NCBI GenBank assembly: GCA_902780385.1 | Contig: CACZFF010000026.1 | Location: 1 to 54,526, forward strand | Source: an uncultured Lachnospiraceae bacterium | GTDB taxonomy: Bacteria; Bacillota; Clostridia; Lachnospirales; Lachnospiraceae | Direction: 5' to 3' | Length of the DNA stretch: 54,526 bases | Shown here: piece by piece, positions 16,707 to 25,900 of the stretch | How positions within the stretch are numbered: the stretch's first letter is position 1 | Layout: the number at the start of each line of letters is the position of its first letter | Notes under the pieces: model-generated | Database searches by the model: none | What the model saw: only the letters and a program-made list of their open reading frames with translations | What the model was told of the DNA's origin: nothing | Position numbers and translations under genes: made by a program

Positions 16707-18624
16707 ATGCTGCGAGCTCTTTTCCGTACTGGGTACGGTAGAGTTCGCTGTAGATGCTTTCGTTTCCGAGAAGTTCGGCATGGGTGCCCTGCTCGACAAT
16801 TCGCCCGCCCTTGACGACGAGGATCTTGTCGGCTGCCAGGATGGTGGAAAGCCGGTGGGCGATCAGGATGCTGGTCCTGGTGCGGATCAGGGGATCGATG
16901 GCTCTCTGGATCGAGGCCTCCGAAATGGAATCCAGGGCAGAGGTCGCCTCATCAAAAATGAGGAGGGCAGGATCCTTAAGAAGGACACGGGCGATGGAAA
17001 TGCGCTGGCGCTCGCCGCCCGAGAGCTTGAGTCCGCGGTTGCCGACAAGGGTATCGAACCCCTGTGGGAGAGCACGGATCATCTCGTAGATGTTGGCTTT
17101 TTTGCAGACTTCAATGAGCTCCTCTTCGGACGCGTCGGGCTTTGCATAGAGCAGGTTATCACGAAGAGAACCGTTGAAGAGATAGGTGTCCTGGGTCACA
17201 ATGCCTATATTGGCGCGCAGCCAGGAAAGGTCCAGCTTCCTCACGTCGATGCCGTCCACGCAGACACTTCCGCCAAGGACGTCATACAGGCGGGGAATCA
17301 GGCTGACAATGGTGCTCTTGCCGGCACCGGAGGGACCGACGATCGCGATACTTTTTCCGGGTTCCAGGGAGAAGCTGACATCGTGGAGGATGAGATTGTC
17401 TCCCGGATTTTGCAAAGAAGAAGCAATTTTATCGGCATTTTCCTGTTCGTTGACGTTATCCTGTCCGGCCTTGTTTTTCTTACCGGTGTCCTCTTTTTTC
17501 TCATAGGCAAAATCTACATGGGAGAAGGTGACAGCACCGGCGGCTTTTTCAGGGATGACGGCATCGGCAGGGGATTCGATCTCGACGGGCATGTCGAGAT
17601 AATTGAAAATTCTGGTGAAAAGAGCCATGGCCCGGATCCAGTCGACCTGGATGTTCAGGAGCTGGTTGACGGGGCCGTACATTCTGGAGAGCAGGGTGAC
17701 GAGTACGGTGATATCACCGACCGTGAGACCGCTCCCGCCGCGGATCATGAGGATCCCGCCGGCCAGATAGAGCAGCATGGGCCCCACGCTGGCGAAGGTG
17801 CTGATGGCGACTCTGAACCAGCGGCCGGCCATCCGCTCGCGGATGTGATAGGAGATCATCTCTTTGTTTTCGTGTACATAGCGGTCATATTCATAGTCCT
17901 CCCGCCCGAAGAGCTTGACCAGGAGCTGGCCGCTGACGGACATGGTCTCGCCCAGGATCCCGTTGATGCGGTCATTGCAGGCCTGTGCCTCACGGGTGAG
18001 CGTCCAGCGGGTTTTGCCGGCCTTGCGGGTGGGTATGACGAACAGAGGCACGACCAGCATGCCCAGGACGGCCATGAGAACATTTTTATGCATCATGGCG
18101 ACAATAGCTGCGGTCAGTGTAATGGCATTGGAGAGGATGCTGGTGAAGGTGTTGGAAATGACCGATTCGACGCCGTCGATATCGCTTGTCATTCGTGTGA
18201 TGATATCCCCCTGGCTGCCGGAGGTAAAAAACTGCTGGGGCATCTTTTCCAGATGCCGGAACATGCGGTTGCGCATGTCAAAGGTGACATGCTGGGAGAT
18301 CCAGGCGTTCAGCCAGCTCTCCAGAACGCCTATCAGATTTGCGCTGAATGTCACTCCCAGGGAGAGGACGATCAGCTGTACCAGAACCGGAAGATCCTGC
18401 CCGATCAGGCCTTCATCAATGATCCGGCCTGTCAGGATCGCGGGATACAGGTTCAGAATCGAAGAGGCGGTCACACAGAGGAGTGCCAGAAAGAGCTGCT
18501 TCCAGTAGGGGACAAGGTGTGTCCCGATCCGGGTCAGCAGTTCCCTGGTGACCTTAGGACGGGAAGCATTCTCTTCCTCTGTCAGAAAACGACCGCCGGG
18601 ACCATGCATCATTCTAACGGGCAT
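16705..18624 (-). CDS. ABC exporter, fused membrane and ATPase domains (multidrug type)
   Basis: A 639-residue half-transporter: six-helix exporter domain (about residues 35-330) and a C-terminal NBD with Walker A GPSGAGKST, signature LSGGERQRISIARVLL, Walker B LLIFDEATSALD and the H-loop IAHRLST. It probably works as a homodimer expelling lipids, drugs or peptides. AGGAGGTGAT sits seven bases before the ATG at 18624. Residues about 373-408, between the start of the NBD and Walker A, are a Lys/Asn/Glu-rich insertion (EKKEDTGKKNKAGQDNVNEQ). It follows a MarR gene by 135 bp in the same direction, so MarR control is likely. Confidence 0.93.
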   Translation of the reverse strand: MPVRMMHGPGGRFLTEEENASRPKVTRELLTRIGTHLVPYWKQLFLALLCVTASSILNLYPAILTGRIIDEGLIGQDLPVLVQLIVLSLGVTFSANLIGVLESWLNAWISQHVTFDMRNRMFRHLEKMPQQFFTSGSQGDIITRMTSDIDGVESVISNTFTSILSNAITLTAAIVAMMHKNVLMAVLGMLVVPLFVIPTRKAGKTRWTLTREAQACNDRINGILGETMSVSGQLLVKLFGREDYEYDRYVHENKEMISYHIRERMAGRWFRVAISTFASVGPMLLYLAGGILMIRGGSGLTVGDITVLVTLLSRMYGPVNQLLNIQVDWIRAMALFTRIFNYLDMPVEIESPADAVIPEKAAGAVTFSHVDFAYEKKEDTGKKNKAGQDNVNEQENADKIASSLQNPGDNLILHDVSFSLEPGKSIAIVGPSGAGKSTIVSLIPRLYDVLGGSVCVDGIDVRKLDLSWLRANIGIVTQDTYLFNGSLRDNLLYAKPDASEEELIEVCKKANIYEMIRALPQGFDTLVGNRGLKLSGGERQRISIARVLLKDPALLIFDEATSALDSISEASIQRAIDPLIRTRTSILIAHRLSTILAADKILVVKGGRIVEQGTHAELLGNESIYSELYRTQYGKELAA

Positions 18625-18759
18625 ATCATCACCTCCTTTTTATCATACATGTTTGCGGGGCATGCCCATGACTACACGTATGGAAAAATCTGTATATCAG
18701 CGAAGGTTTTCAATCCTTTTATTTTGTGTATTTTCTTTATTCAATTTGTTTTAATCTTC

Positions 18760-19341
18760 TTAATCTTCTGAGCGGCGCTGAAGCTTATTCAAGAGCCGGA
18801 AGAGTTCCTTTTGCTCATCTTCCGTAAGCGGGCTGAACAGCTGATCCAGCTTTTCTTTCCGCTCGTCCTGCAGCTCATGGGCGCGGGCTCTGCCTTTTTC
18901 CGTCAGGGTGATCAGAGTCGCTCTCTTGTCCGACGGGTCAATATTTCTCTCTACAAATCCATCAGTTTCCAGATGACTGATAAACTCGGACATAGTTGAT
19001 GCGTTGATGCGCATTTCTTCCGTGAGCTGTTTTTGACGAAGGCCCACACCGATAGTTCCTTCCTTTTCCGCAGCGGCCCTTTCATCAGCCGGTCCGGCTG
19101 TCTCCTCTGCATCATCCTGCCGGGGTTCATGCTCCAGGAGGAGTGTCAGGATCCGCTCCCTGGCAAAAACGGGAGACCGATGACCGTGGGGGCGGCGGGG
19201 CGGTCTGCCGGGCGGACAAGCCGGTCCGCAGGAAAATGCCGGCTCTTCCGGACGCGTACCTTCTCCGTGCAGGTATCTCCTTGCGCCTCTGGTAAAGTGA
19301 ATCAATTCCATAAAAAGCATTTCTGCATTTGTTTTTTTCAA
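18760..19341 (-). CDS. MarR-family transcriptional regulator with a long N-terminal insertion
   Basis: A 193-residue protein. The winged helix is complete (LRQKQLTEEMRINASTMSEF, then the wing DPSDKRATLITLTEKG). Residues about 25-92 hold a Pro/Gly/Arg- then Asp/Glu/Ala-rich stretch (CGPACPPGRPPRRPHGHR) where MarR proteins normally have a short connection. Start is probably TTG at 19341 (MKKTNAEMLFMELIHF) after a purine-rich stretch; an ATG lies seven codons inside. Upstream is a consensus promoter bracketed by twin palindromes, and downstream is the ABC exporter gene it likely controls. Confidence 0.88.
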   Translation of the reverse strand: MKKTNAEMLFMELIHFTRGARRYLHGEGTRPEEPAFSCGPACPPGRPPRRPHGHRSPVFARERILTLLLEHEPRQDDAEETAGPADERAAAEKEGTIGVGLRQKQLTEEMRINASTMSEFISHLETDGFVERNIDPSDKRATLITLTEKGRARAHELQDERKEKLDQLFSPLTEDEQKELFRLLNKLQRRSED

Positions 19342-19390
19342 TCTTCTTTTTCCCCTTTGCTTCCGTCTGCCATCTGTTTTTTGTGATTTT

Positions 19391-19455
19391 GTTTTGGTAC
19401 CGAAATAATAATACTTCCAGCAGACCCTGCTGTCAATTTATTTCGGTACCAAAAC
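19391..19455 (-). promoter_or_regulatory. MarR promoter bracketed by twin palindromic operators
   Basis: An 18-bp inverted repeat (GTTTTGGTACCGAAATAA at 19391-19408, perfect complement at 19438-19455) encloses, on the minus strand, TTGACA (19436-19431), a 17-base spacer and TATTAT (19413-19408). Each arm is itself nearly palindromic around GGTACC, as expected for a dimeric MarR site. One site abuts the -35 and the other the -10, an arrangement suited to tight autorepression. Confidence 0.88.
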
Positions 19456-19523
19456 AATGAATACTTTATGTCCTGTCTGAGAAGCAAGCTTTTGCCTTCT
19501 TCCTATGATTTTTCATTTGATAA

Positions 19524-19763
19524 ATTTCGCAGCTTATCATACGCAGGATACTCCCGAAAGGGACAGCCTTTAATGATCTTACCCAGAAAGATGTGTCCCT
19601 GATGATGAGCCACATCAACTCTTACAAAAGAAAAAAGCTGGGCAACCGGTCCGCCAACCAGCTGTTCAGCTTTTTACATGGTGAGGAAATCCTGAGATCC
19701 CTTGGGATCACCGAGATTCCTTCTGATCAGATCAACCTCACACCTCTGCTGCTGAAAAAATAA
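19524..19763 (+). pseudogene. IS30-family transposase C-terminal remnant
   Basis: Reading from ATT at 19524 gives 79 residues to a TAA: SQLIIRRILPKGTAFNDLTQ, then SYKRKKLGNRSANQLFSFLH and ITEIPSDQINLTPLLLKK. This matches the C-terminus of IS30-type transposases, which end with the N-S-Y-x-R-K-x-L...S-x-N-Q-L-F pattern. The frame is blocked upstream by a stop at 19521-19523, and no N-terminal DDE part is present. A decayed insertion-sequence remnant. Confidence 0.78.
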
Positions 19764-19950
19764 TGTGCGACTACGCCATCCGGCAATCCCTATAACCCAT
19801 TCTTGGGGGCGGAACTTACTCTTGGAAAAAAAGACAGCTAAGTTCGGCCACTGTTTGGGATGCGCTTTTTTCAGGCAGAAAATTGATCTGATACAAGCCT
19901 GCCATAAAGCCTGCTGGCAGTTCAATATATTTGGTTAAGTAACTTCCGGT

Positions 19951-20063
19951 TTGGAATTGTAAGTTCCAGATAAATCAGCATTTCCTGTATTTCTGGAATT
20001 TACTCTTGCAGGAAATCCCAGGATGTAGAAGTAACTTTTGCAAACTGGAACTTAGATTTCCAA
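19951..20063. repeat. 113-bp element with imperfect terminal inverted repeats
   Basis: TTGGAATTGTAAGTTCCAG (19951-19969) and its near complement at 20045-20063 (17 of 19 match) enclose a second inverted pair ATTTCCTG/CAGGAAAT (19980-19987, 20009-20016). It lies downstream of the IS30 relic and may be the residue of that element's end or a small non-autonomous element. Confidence 0.6.
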
Positions 20064-20136
20064 TTCAGCTCTTATCAGCCGGAGGCTTATCTCGATGGCA
20101 AAATGTAAATAAAAAATATAAATATGTAAAATATAA

Positions 20137-20165
20137 TTGACAAAATGCTAATCGAGTGCTATTAT
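20137..20165 (+). promoter_or_regulatory. Promoter of the membrane protein/XRE pair
   Basis: TTGACA (20137-20142), 17 bases, TATTAT (20160-20165). Immediately downstream ATTATAGAAG is tandemly repeated. The leader is about 160 bases. Confidence 0.75.
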
Positions 20166-20333
20166 CCATTATAGAAGATTATAGAAGCTGAGTTGAAGCA
20201 GGACGAGATTGATTACACAAGGGCTTGCAGATTCTTATAGAAAGCTGAGTATTTAGCGACAGCTGAGCCATTAATTGACTTATAAAATCAGGCGAAGATT
20301 TGTAATAGGTATTTCAAACGAGGAGGATGCGCT

Positions 20334-20858
20334 ATGTATAATCTTGGACGTATTTTGGGGGTGGTTTCCGGTGTTTTGATCGGACTCGTGATTGCGGTGA
20401 TCGTTCTTCGTTTTGTTAACAAGAACAAAAAGATGACCGCTGAATATGATGAGATGCAGAAGCTGGTCCGCGGCAGAGGATATATGTATTCTTTTTACAC
20501 GGTACTGATTTATGAGGCGCTGATGTGTGTTTTATCTATGGGGGTGGAGCTTCCGGCGGAACAGAGTGTGATACACTTTGTCGCGATCATTGTCGGGGTG
20601 ACATTGCACGCGTGCTACTGCATCTGGCATAATGCCTATGTCGGGCTCAACATGAATCTGAAGAGATATGTCATTATCATGGCTGTCGTATCTGTATTCA
20701 ACCTGTGGGTCGCGTTCACGGCCTGGAGAGAGGGAGAACTGTTTTCAGACGGAATGTTTCGGGCGCAGACCATCAACCTGCTCTGCGGACTGATGTTTGC
20801 AGTGATTGGCATGGTCGGACTTGTTAAAATGATCATCGGCCGGGAGGAAGACGCATGA
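20334..20858 (+). CDS. Small polytopic membrane protein of unknown function
   Basis: A 174-residue protein with about five hydrophobic segments (GVVSGVLIGLVIAVIVLRF at the start, then FYTVLIYEALMCVLSMGV, HFVAIIVGVTLHACYCI, YVIIMAVVSVFNLWVAF and LLCGLMFAVIGMVGLVKMII). Not assigned to a family. GAGGAGG precedes the ATG. Its last four bases overlap the start of a small XRE regulator, a pairing often seen in Bacillota where the regulator controls the membrane-protein gene. Function unknown. Confidence 0.85.
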   Translation: MYNLGRILGVVSGVLIGLVIAVIVLRFVNKNKKMTAEYDEMQKLVRGRGYMYSFYTVLIYEALMCVLSMGVELPAEQSVIHFVAIIVGVTLHACYCIWHNAYVGLNMNLKRYVIIMAVVSVFNLWVAFTAWREGELFSDGMFRAQTINLLCGLMFAVIGMVGLVKMIIGREEDA

Positions 20859-21049
20859 AAAATCTGAAATTGAAGGCCGCCAGGGCGGAAAAGGATTTAT
20901 CACAGGCGGACCTGGCAGAAAAAGTCGGGGTATCCAGGCAGACAATCAGCGCAATCGAAAAAGGAGATTACAATCCGACCATCAACCTGTGTATCAGAAT
21001 CTGCAAGGTCCTGGAAAGGACATTGGATGAATTATTCTGGGTAGAATAA
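20855..21049 (+). CDS. Small XRE-family DNA-binding protein
   Basis: A 64-residue protein that is essentially one helix-turn-helix: LSQADLAEKVGVSRQTISAI followed by EKGDYNPTINLCIRICKVLE, ending DELFWVE. This compact type is common next to membrane-protein genes. It overlaps the preceding gene by ATGA, indicating co-translation, and probably autoregulates the promoter at 20137. Confidence 0.93.
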   Translation: MKNLKLKAARAEKDLSQADLAEKVGVSRQTISAIEKGDYNPTINLCIRICKVLERTLDELFWVE

Positions 21050-21057
21050 CTTCGCGG

Positions 21058-21121
21058 TGTCAAGGGGACGGTTCTTCTGACACCTTGCGTGCAAGGTGTC
21101 AGAGGAACCGTCCCCTTGACA
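21058..21121. repeat. GGGGACGG palindrome, class B
   Basis: TGTCAAGGGGACGGTTC on the left and GAACCGTCCCCTTGACA on the right form, with TCTGACACCTTGC and its complement inside, an almost perfect stem of about 30 bp. It starts eight bases after the XRE stop, so it can end that transcript, although the T-run is absent. Confidence 0.93.
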
Positions 21122-21130
21122 TTTGCGAGC

Positions 21131-21183
21131 TCAACACATATGACTTCATTTGTGTTGAAAGAATCCGGGGTATGTGCTATACT
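21131..21183 (+). promoter_or_regulatory. Promoter and operator of the RelB-like/zeta-like module
   Basis: TTGAAA (21155-21160), 17 bases, TATACT (21178-21183). An inverted repeat TCAACACA/TGTGTTGA (21131-21138, 21151-21158) overlaps the -35, a plausible binding site for the antitoxin, which belongs to an autoregulating family. Confidence 0.7.
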
Positions 21184-21265
21184 TTTATCAAAGGGAACGG
21201 TCTTCAAATACAGGATTTGCATAGGTCAAGGCAGGAATGCATTGGATGAAGGAAAGGAGAAACAG

Positions 21266-21595
21266 ATGGCTACCAGTACGATTCGCCTGGATGATGGTGT
21301 GAGGGAAGAAACAACCCGCATCGCTTCGCAAATGGGGCTGTCTTTTAATGCGGTCATGAACATTATGGCCAGAAAGTTTAACGAGGTAAAGGGATTTCCT
21401 TTTCCGGTCAGACTGGAGACGGCAGAAAAGACCATTTTTGATCTTTCTTCCGATGACTTTGAGCAGGTATGCCGCAATGCGGTTGCAGAGCGCGATGACA
21501 CAGTTCCTGTTACAGATTATATAACGCGGTTTGACACAGAAACAGGCAAGGTTGTAAAGGTGTATGCAGACGGAAGGAAGGAATATGTTCTCTGA
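21266..21595 (+). CDS. RelB/DinJ-family antitoxin
   Basis: A 109-residue protein with an N-terminal ribbon-helix-helix of the RelB/DinJ type (STIRLDDGVREETTRIASQM, GLSFNAVMNIMARKF) and a C-terminal tail to neutralise the toxin. AAGGAG six bases before the ATG at 21266 defines the start; the open frame continues upstream into the class B repeat and is not used. The tail ends YADGRKEYVL. It overlaps the toxin gene by 11 bases. RelB/DinJ antitoxins usually pair with RNases; here the partner is a zeta-like kinase. Confidence 0.88.
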   Translation: MATSTIRLDDGVREETTRIASQMGLSFNAVMNIMARKFNEVKGFPFPVRLETAEKTIFDLSSDDFEQVCRNAVAERDDTVPVTDYITRFDTETGKVVKVYADGRKEYVL

Positions 21596-22157
21596 AAAAA
21601 AGCAGGATGGCCGTCCTTCAATCCTTGTCATTGCAGGCCCGAATGGATCGGGCAAAAGCACAGTTACAAAGGGTCTGCCCGTCATCGGTCTCTATGTAAA
21701 TGCAGATGAGATCAAGAAAGCTTCAAAATGTTCGGACCTGGAGGCAGCGCAGGAGGCAGAGATGATTCGCCAGGCGCTTCTCGAGGCAAGACAGGATTTT
21801 ACATTTGAGACGATTCTTTCTACGGACCGGAATCTTCTTCTCCTGGAAGAGGCGAAAAAAGCCGGGTATCAAATCTGTGCTGTATTTGTACTTACAAAGG
21901 ACAGTGTCATCAATGTCCGGCGTGTTCGGAACCGGGTAAAGATGGGCGGACACGATGTACCGGAAGATAAAATTATCAGCCGGTATGAAAAATCCTTACA
22001 GAATCTGTCAAAGCTGGTGCGGATAGCGGATCTGACACGGATCGTTGACAACAGCACAGATGTACCATCTGTCATCTGCGAGGTCTCTGATGGGAAAGCC
22101 AGGATTTGGGAGAGCGAAGTCTGGAGCACGGCAGAGATCTTGAAAATTTTGGCATAG
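21585..22157 (+). CDS. Zeta-toxin-like P-loop kinase
   Basis: A 190-residue protein: Walker A VIAGPNGSGKST at residues about 14-25, NADEI (substrate-binding Asp/Glu), FETILSTDR and RVRNRVKMGGHDVPEDKI with the conserved arginines. This is the zeta-toxin/AAA_33 group, members of which phosphorylate UDP-N-acetylglucosamine or other nucleotide sugars and inhibit cell-wall synthesis. GGAAGGAAGGAA precedes the ATG at 21585. The 11-base overlap with the antitoxin gene indicates coupling. It could alternatively be a housekeeping kinase, but context supports a toxin-antitoxin module. Confidence 0.82.
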   Translation: MFSEKKQDGRPSILVIAGPNGSGKSTVTKGLPVIGLYVNADEIKKASKCSDLEAAQEAEMIRQALLEARQDFTFETILSTDRNLLLLEEAKKAGYQICAVFVLTKDSVINVRRVRNRVKMGGHDVPEDKIISRYEKSLQNLSKLVRIADLTRIVDNSTDVPSVICEVSDGKARIWESEVWSTAEILKILA

Positions 22158-22261
22158 GAAAAAAGCCCGGTCTGCTGTTTGGAGAATACCTTATGTTTTT
22201 CAGCAAATAGAATCACGAGTACTATTACAAAAAATACCATCATGTATCAGGAGGACAAAAT

Positions 22262-22843
22262 ATGAAGGTTTTAATGCTCAACGGAAGCAGAAACGCGAAG
22301 GGATGCACATTCACGGCCCTTTCCGAGATTGCGAAAGAACTGACAGCAGAAGGAATTGATTCAGAGATCGTTCATATCGGCAAAGATGCGATGAACGGGA
22401 ATATTGACGCGGCCGTGAAGGATGTTGCGGTCAAGCTGAAAGAGTCAGACGGCCTGGTGATCGGTTCTCCTGTCTATTATGCATCCGCATCAGGTGAAGT
22501 CGTTGCTTTCCTCGACAGACTTTTCTGGACAGCAGGAGATGACCTTCGCCACAAACCCGGCGCAGCGATTGCTTCCGCACGGCGTGCGGGCACGACAGCG
22601 ACCCTGGATGTCCTCAATAAATACATCCAGTACTGTGAGATGCCTCTTGTGACCTCCAACTACTGGCCCATGGTCCATGGCTTCTCCCCCAAGGATGTCA
22701 TGGAGGACAAGGAAGGTCTGCAGATCATGCACACACTGGGCAGAAATATGGCCTGGCTTCTCAAGTGCATTGAGGCCGGCAAAAAGGCGGGTGTGCAGGA
22801 GCCTGCGGCTGAGCAGAAGGTGTTTACAAACTTTATTCGATAA
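22262..22843 (+). CDS. Flavodoxin-fold NAD(P)H-dependent FMN reductase
   Basis: A 193-residue flavodoxin-like protein starting VLMLNGSRNAKGCTFTAL (FMN phosphate loop) with GLVIGSPVYYASASGEV for the isoalloxazine ring. Such enzymes reduce quinones, azo compounds or iron-sulfur partners using NAD(P)H. A perfect AGGAGG precedes the ATG. The stop is followed within ten bases by a class B palindrome. Confidence 0.93.
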   Translation: MKVLMLNGSRNAKGCTFTALSEIAKELTAEGIDSEIVHIGKDAMNGNIDAAVKDVAVKLKESDGLVIGSPVYYASASGEVVAFLDRLFWTAGDDLRHKPGAAIASARRAGTTATLDVLNKYIQYCEMPLVTSNYWPMVHGFSPKDVMEDKEGLQIMHTLGRNMAWLLKCIEAGKKAGVQEPAAEQKVFTNFIR

Positions 22844-22850
22844 TTTCGGA

Positions 22851-22920
22851 GGTTGTCAAGGGGACGGTTCCTCTGACACCTTGTGCGCAAGGTGTCAGAG
22901 GAACCGTCCCCTTGACAACC
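22851..22920. repeat. GGGGACGG palindrome, class B (near-perfect copy)
   Basis: GGTTGTCAAGGGGACGGTTC and its complement flank CTCTGACACCTTG and its complement, giving a stem of about 33 bp with a tiny TGCG-type loop. It lies between the FMN reductase stop and the helicase start, and is the best reference copy of class B. Confidence 0.95.
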
Positions 22921-22936
22921 TGGGCGGCTTTTACTT

Positions 22937-25900
22937 ATGGGCAATTTTGAACAGAAGAGAAAGAATAAGGATTATTCATTCGGGAGCGCAGTGGAATCTG
23001 TGCTCTCTCTTCTGCGTGCAGTAAAAACAACCCCCGCGTCAAAAAGACCTGCAGATAAGTATCCAAAAGGACGAGCGGAAAAACTCTCGGATAAACACAG
23101 ACGCTCCCGGTTTCCACGCCGCAGCCTTTCAGAGCTTCCGGAGGATCTTCAGGAGGTATTCCGGCTGAAGAAGTGGCTGGAAAAGCTGGAGCAGGAGAAT
23201 GGATACATTTCAGCCGGCACCTGGCAAGGGCTGCTGCAGACAGGACAGAAGGAACTACAGGATCTGCAGGTCCTGCGGGAGAAGCAGATGCTGGATCTTT
23301 ACTGCCAAAAGAACGGACTTCATTCTGCCCGACGAGTAGAAGAGGTCCTTGATCTATGCGGTTTTACAGGGAAAAAACATGCGGACTTGATTGCCGCAGA
23401 GAAACTGAATCAGCAGGGTGGAGACTATACTGCGAGAGAGAAACCCGGGCGTCAGGGGTCGGACTCCGCTGCGGCAGATGGGTTGAGAAAGGGAGCTCCG
23501 GATTCGAAGGGTGAAGCGAGCGGAGAAGCCAATAGTGAGATCAGCGGGGCTGGATCCGGCCAGCCGGCCTGGGTGCGCGCCCACAATGCCCGGTATCTTG
23601 AACGCGCCCTGGAGGAGGAGCGTGACTACCTCGATCATGTGCTCGACGCAGTGGATCCGCAGATAAGACTGGACCAAGCGCAGAGGCGGATGGTCCTGAC
23701 GGATGAGGACAACTGTCTGGTCATCGCCGGTGCCGGCGCAGGCAAGACGACCTCTGTTGCAGCCAAAGTCAAATATCTGGTGGATCGTAAAGGTGTGAAG
23801 CCGGAGGAGATTTTAGTTATCTCATTTACAAATAAGGCTGTGGAGGAACTGCGGGCACGTATTCAGAAAGATCTGGGGATTCCCTGTCCCATCTGCACAT
23901 TTCACTCAGCGGGAAATGCTGTGCTGCACATGCAGAATCCGGAGAGGGTCAACATAGTGGACGCTGACAAAAAGTTCTTTGTTGTGCGGGATTATCTGCG
24001 TGGCAAGATCCTGCAGGACCCGCGGCTGGTCCACAGCCTGATCCTCTTTTTTGCCTCTTACTTTGACGCACCTCTGGATGAAAAAAACCTGGAGGCCTTT
24101 TTCCGCGGAATCGCCCAAATGCGCTACACTACTATGCGCAGTGAACTGGACGAATACTGCGCCGAGATCATGGATGCCCAGCGGAAAAAGAAGATCACCA
24201 TCCGCAATGAAGTGCTGCGGTCTGCCCAGGAAGTGGAAATCGCCAATTTCCTTTACCGCAACGGGATCGACTATGTCTATGAACCCGTCTACCGCTACCA
24301 TATCGAGATGGCGAGAAAGCCCTATACGCCGGATTTCATGATCAGACAGGGAGACCGGGAAATCTATATTGAACATTTCGGGATCACGCGGGACGGACGA
24401 AACAGCCGCTATGACGAGAAGCGGCTCCGGGCCTATAAGGACGCAGTCAATGAAAAGGTCCTGCTCCACCGCAGGCACGGGACGGAGCTGATCTACACTT
24501 TCTCCGGCTACGGGGACGGCCGTTCCCTGACAGAGCACCTGGAGGAGGAACTGCGGACGCACGGCGTGATCTTCCACCCGCGTTCCGATGAGGAGATCCT
24601 CAGGAAGATCCTGCAGAATGAGGGCAACCGCTACATCCGCAGGCTTGTGATGCTGATCTGCCGATTTATTACAAATTTCAAGACCGACGGTTACACAGAG
24701 ATGCAGTTTGCGGTCATGAAGGAATCCACACAGAACGTCCGCACAAAGCTGTTTCTGGAAATCTGCCAGGCATGCTATCTCGAGTACCAGAAAGCCCTGC
24801 AGGAAATACAGGCGGTGGATTTTGAAGACATGATCAATGAATCCGCCCGCGCTTTGCGCGAGTGTGCAGAGATGAAACAGCGCCTGGGTTTCAAATACAT
24901 CATTGTGGACGAGTATCAGGACATCTCCCGACAGCGCTTTGACCTGACCAAGGCTCTGCGCGAGGTGTGCGACGCAAAGGTCATCGCTGTCGGCGACGAC
25001 TGGCAGTCCATCTATGCTTTCAGCGGCTCCGACATCACCCTCTTCACACAGTTTCAGGAAAAGATGGGACCTGCCGTTATGCTGCGGATCGAAAATACCT
25101 ACCGCAACGCCCAGGAACTGATCGATATCGCCGGAAGTTTTGTCCAGAAAAATCCTGCCCAGATCACCAAGACCCTCCACTCAGCCAAACGGATCGAAGA
25201 TCCGGTCATCATCTATTCCTACGACGCGTCCTATAAGCGGTACGGCATGGACAGCCGCTCCGGGGCCAACTACAACAGGGGCAGAGCCATCGAAGCTGCC
25301 CTGGATCATATTGTGGAGTCCAGGGGGCTGCGGACGCAGGAAGCGGCTCAGGAAGATGTCCCTGCCCGGAAATGTGATTCGGGGAAAACAAAGGCGGATC
25401 CCGTCCGGGTTCTCATTCTGGGCCGTTACAATTTTGACGGCTATAAGCTGGAGCAGACGGACCTCTTTACCTACCGCGGCAAGGGCAAGGGCCGTCGCAT
25501 TGTATCCAAAAAGTATCCGGAGCTTCAGATCACCTTTATGACAGCTCACGCCTCGAAAGGTCTCGGATATGACGAGGTGATCGTCATCAACGGACAGGGC
25601 GGGACTTATGGCTTTCCCTCCAAGATTGAGGATGACCCGGTGCTCTCCCTGGTTCTTCGGGAGGACCGGGTCTACGCCTACGCAGAGGAGCGCCGCCTCT
25701 TCTATGTAGCCATGACCCGTACCAAAAACCGCGTGTATTTTATCGCCCCTCTGCAGGAGCCGTCAGAGTTCCTGCTGGAGTTGCTCCGCGACTACAAAAA
25801 TGTCCGCCTGGATGATAGCACGGACTTGGTAGGGGAGGAGCCGGATGGGAAAGAGCGGTTCCTTCATCAGACTGAAACCGGCTTTGCCATGGACAGGAAA

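Noticed and set aside
16780-18771. 663-codon plus-strand open frame antisense to the ABC exporter
   Set aside because: Asp/Gly/His-rich antisense translation with no motifs; the minus-strand frame has all ABC exporter signatures.
19674-19925. 83-codon minus-strand open frame
   Set aside because: It overlaps the IS30 transposase remnant in antisense and has no family resemblance or ribosome site.
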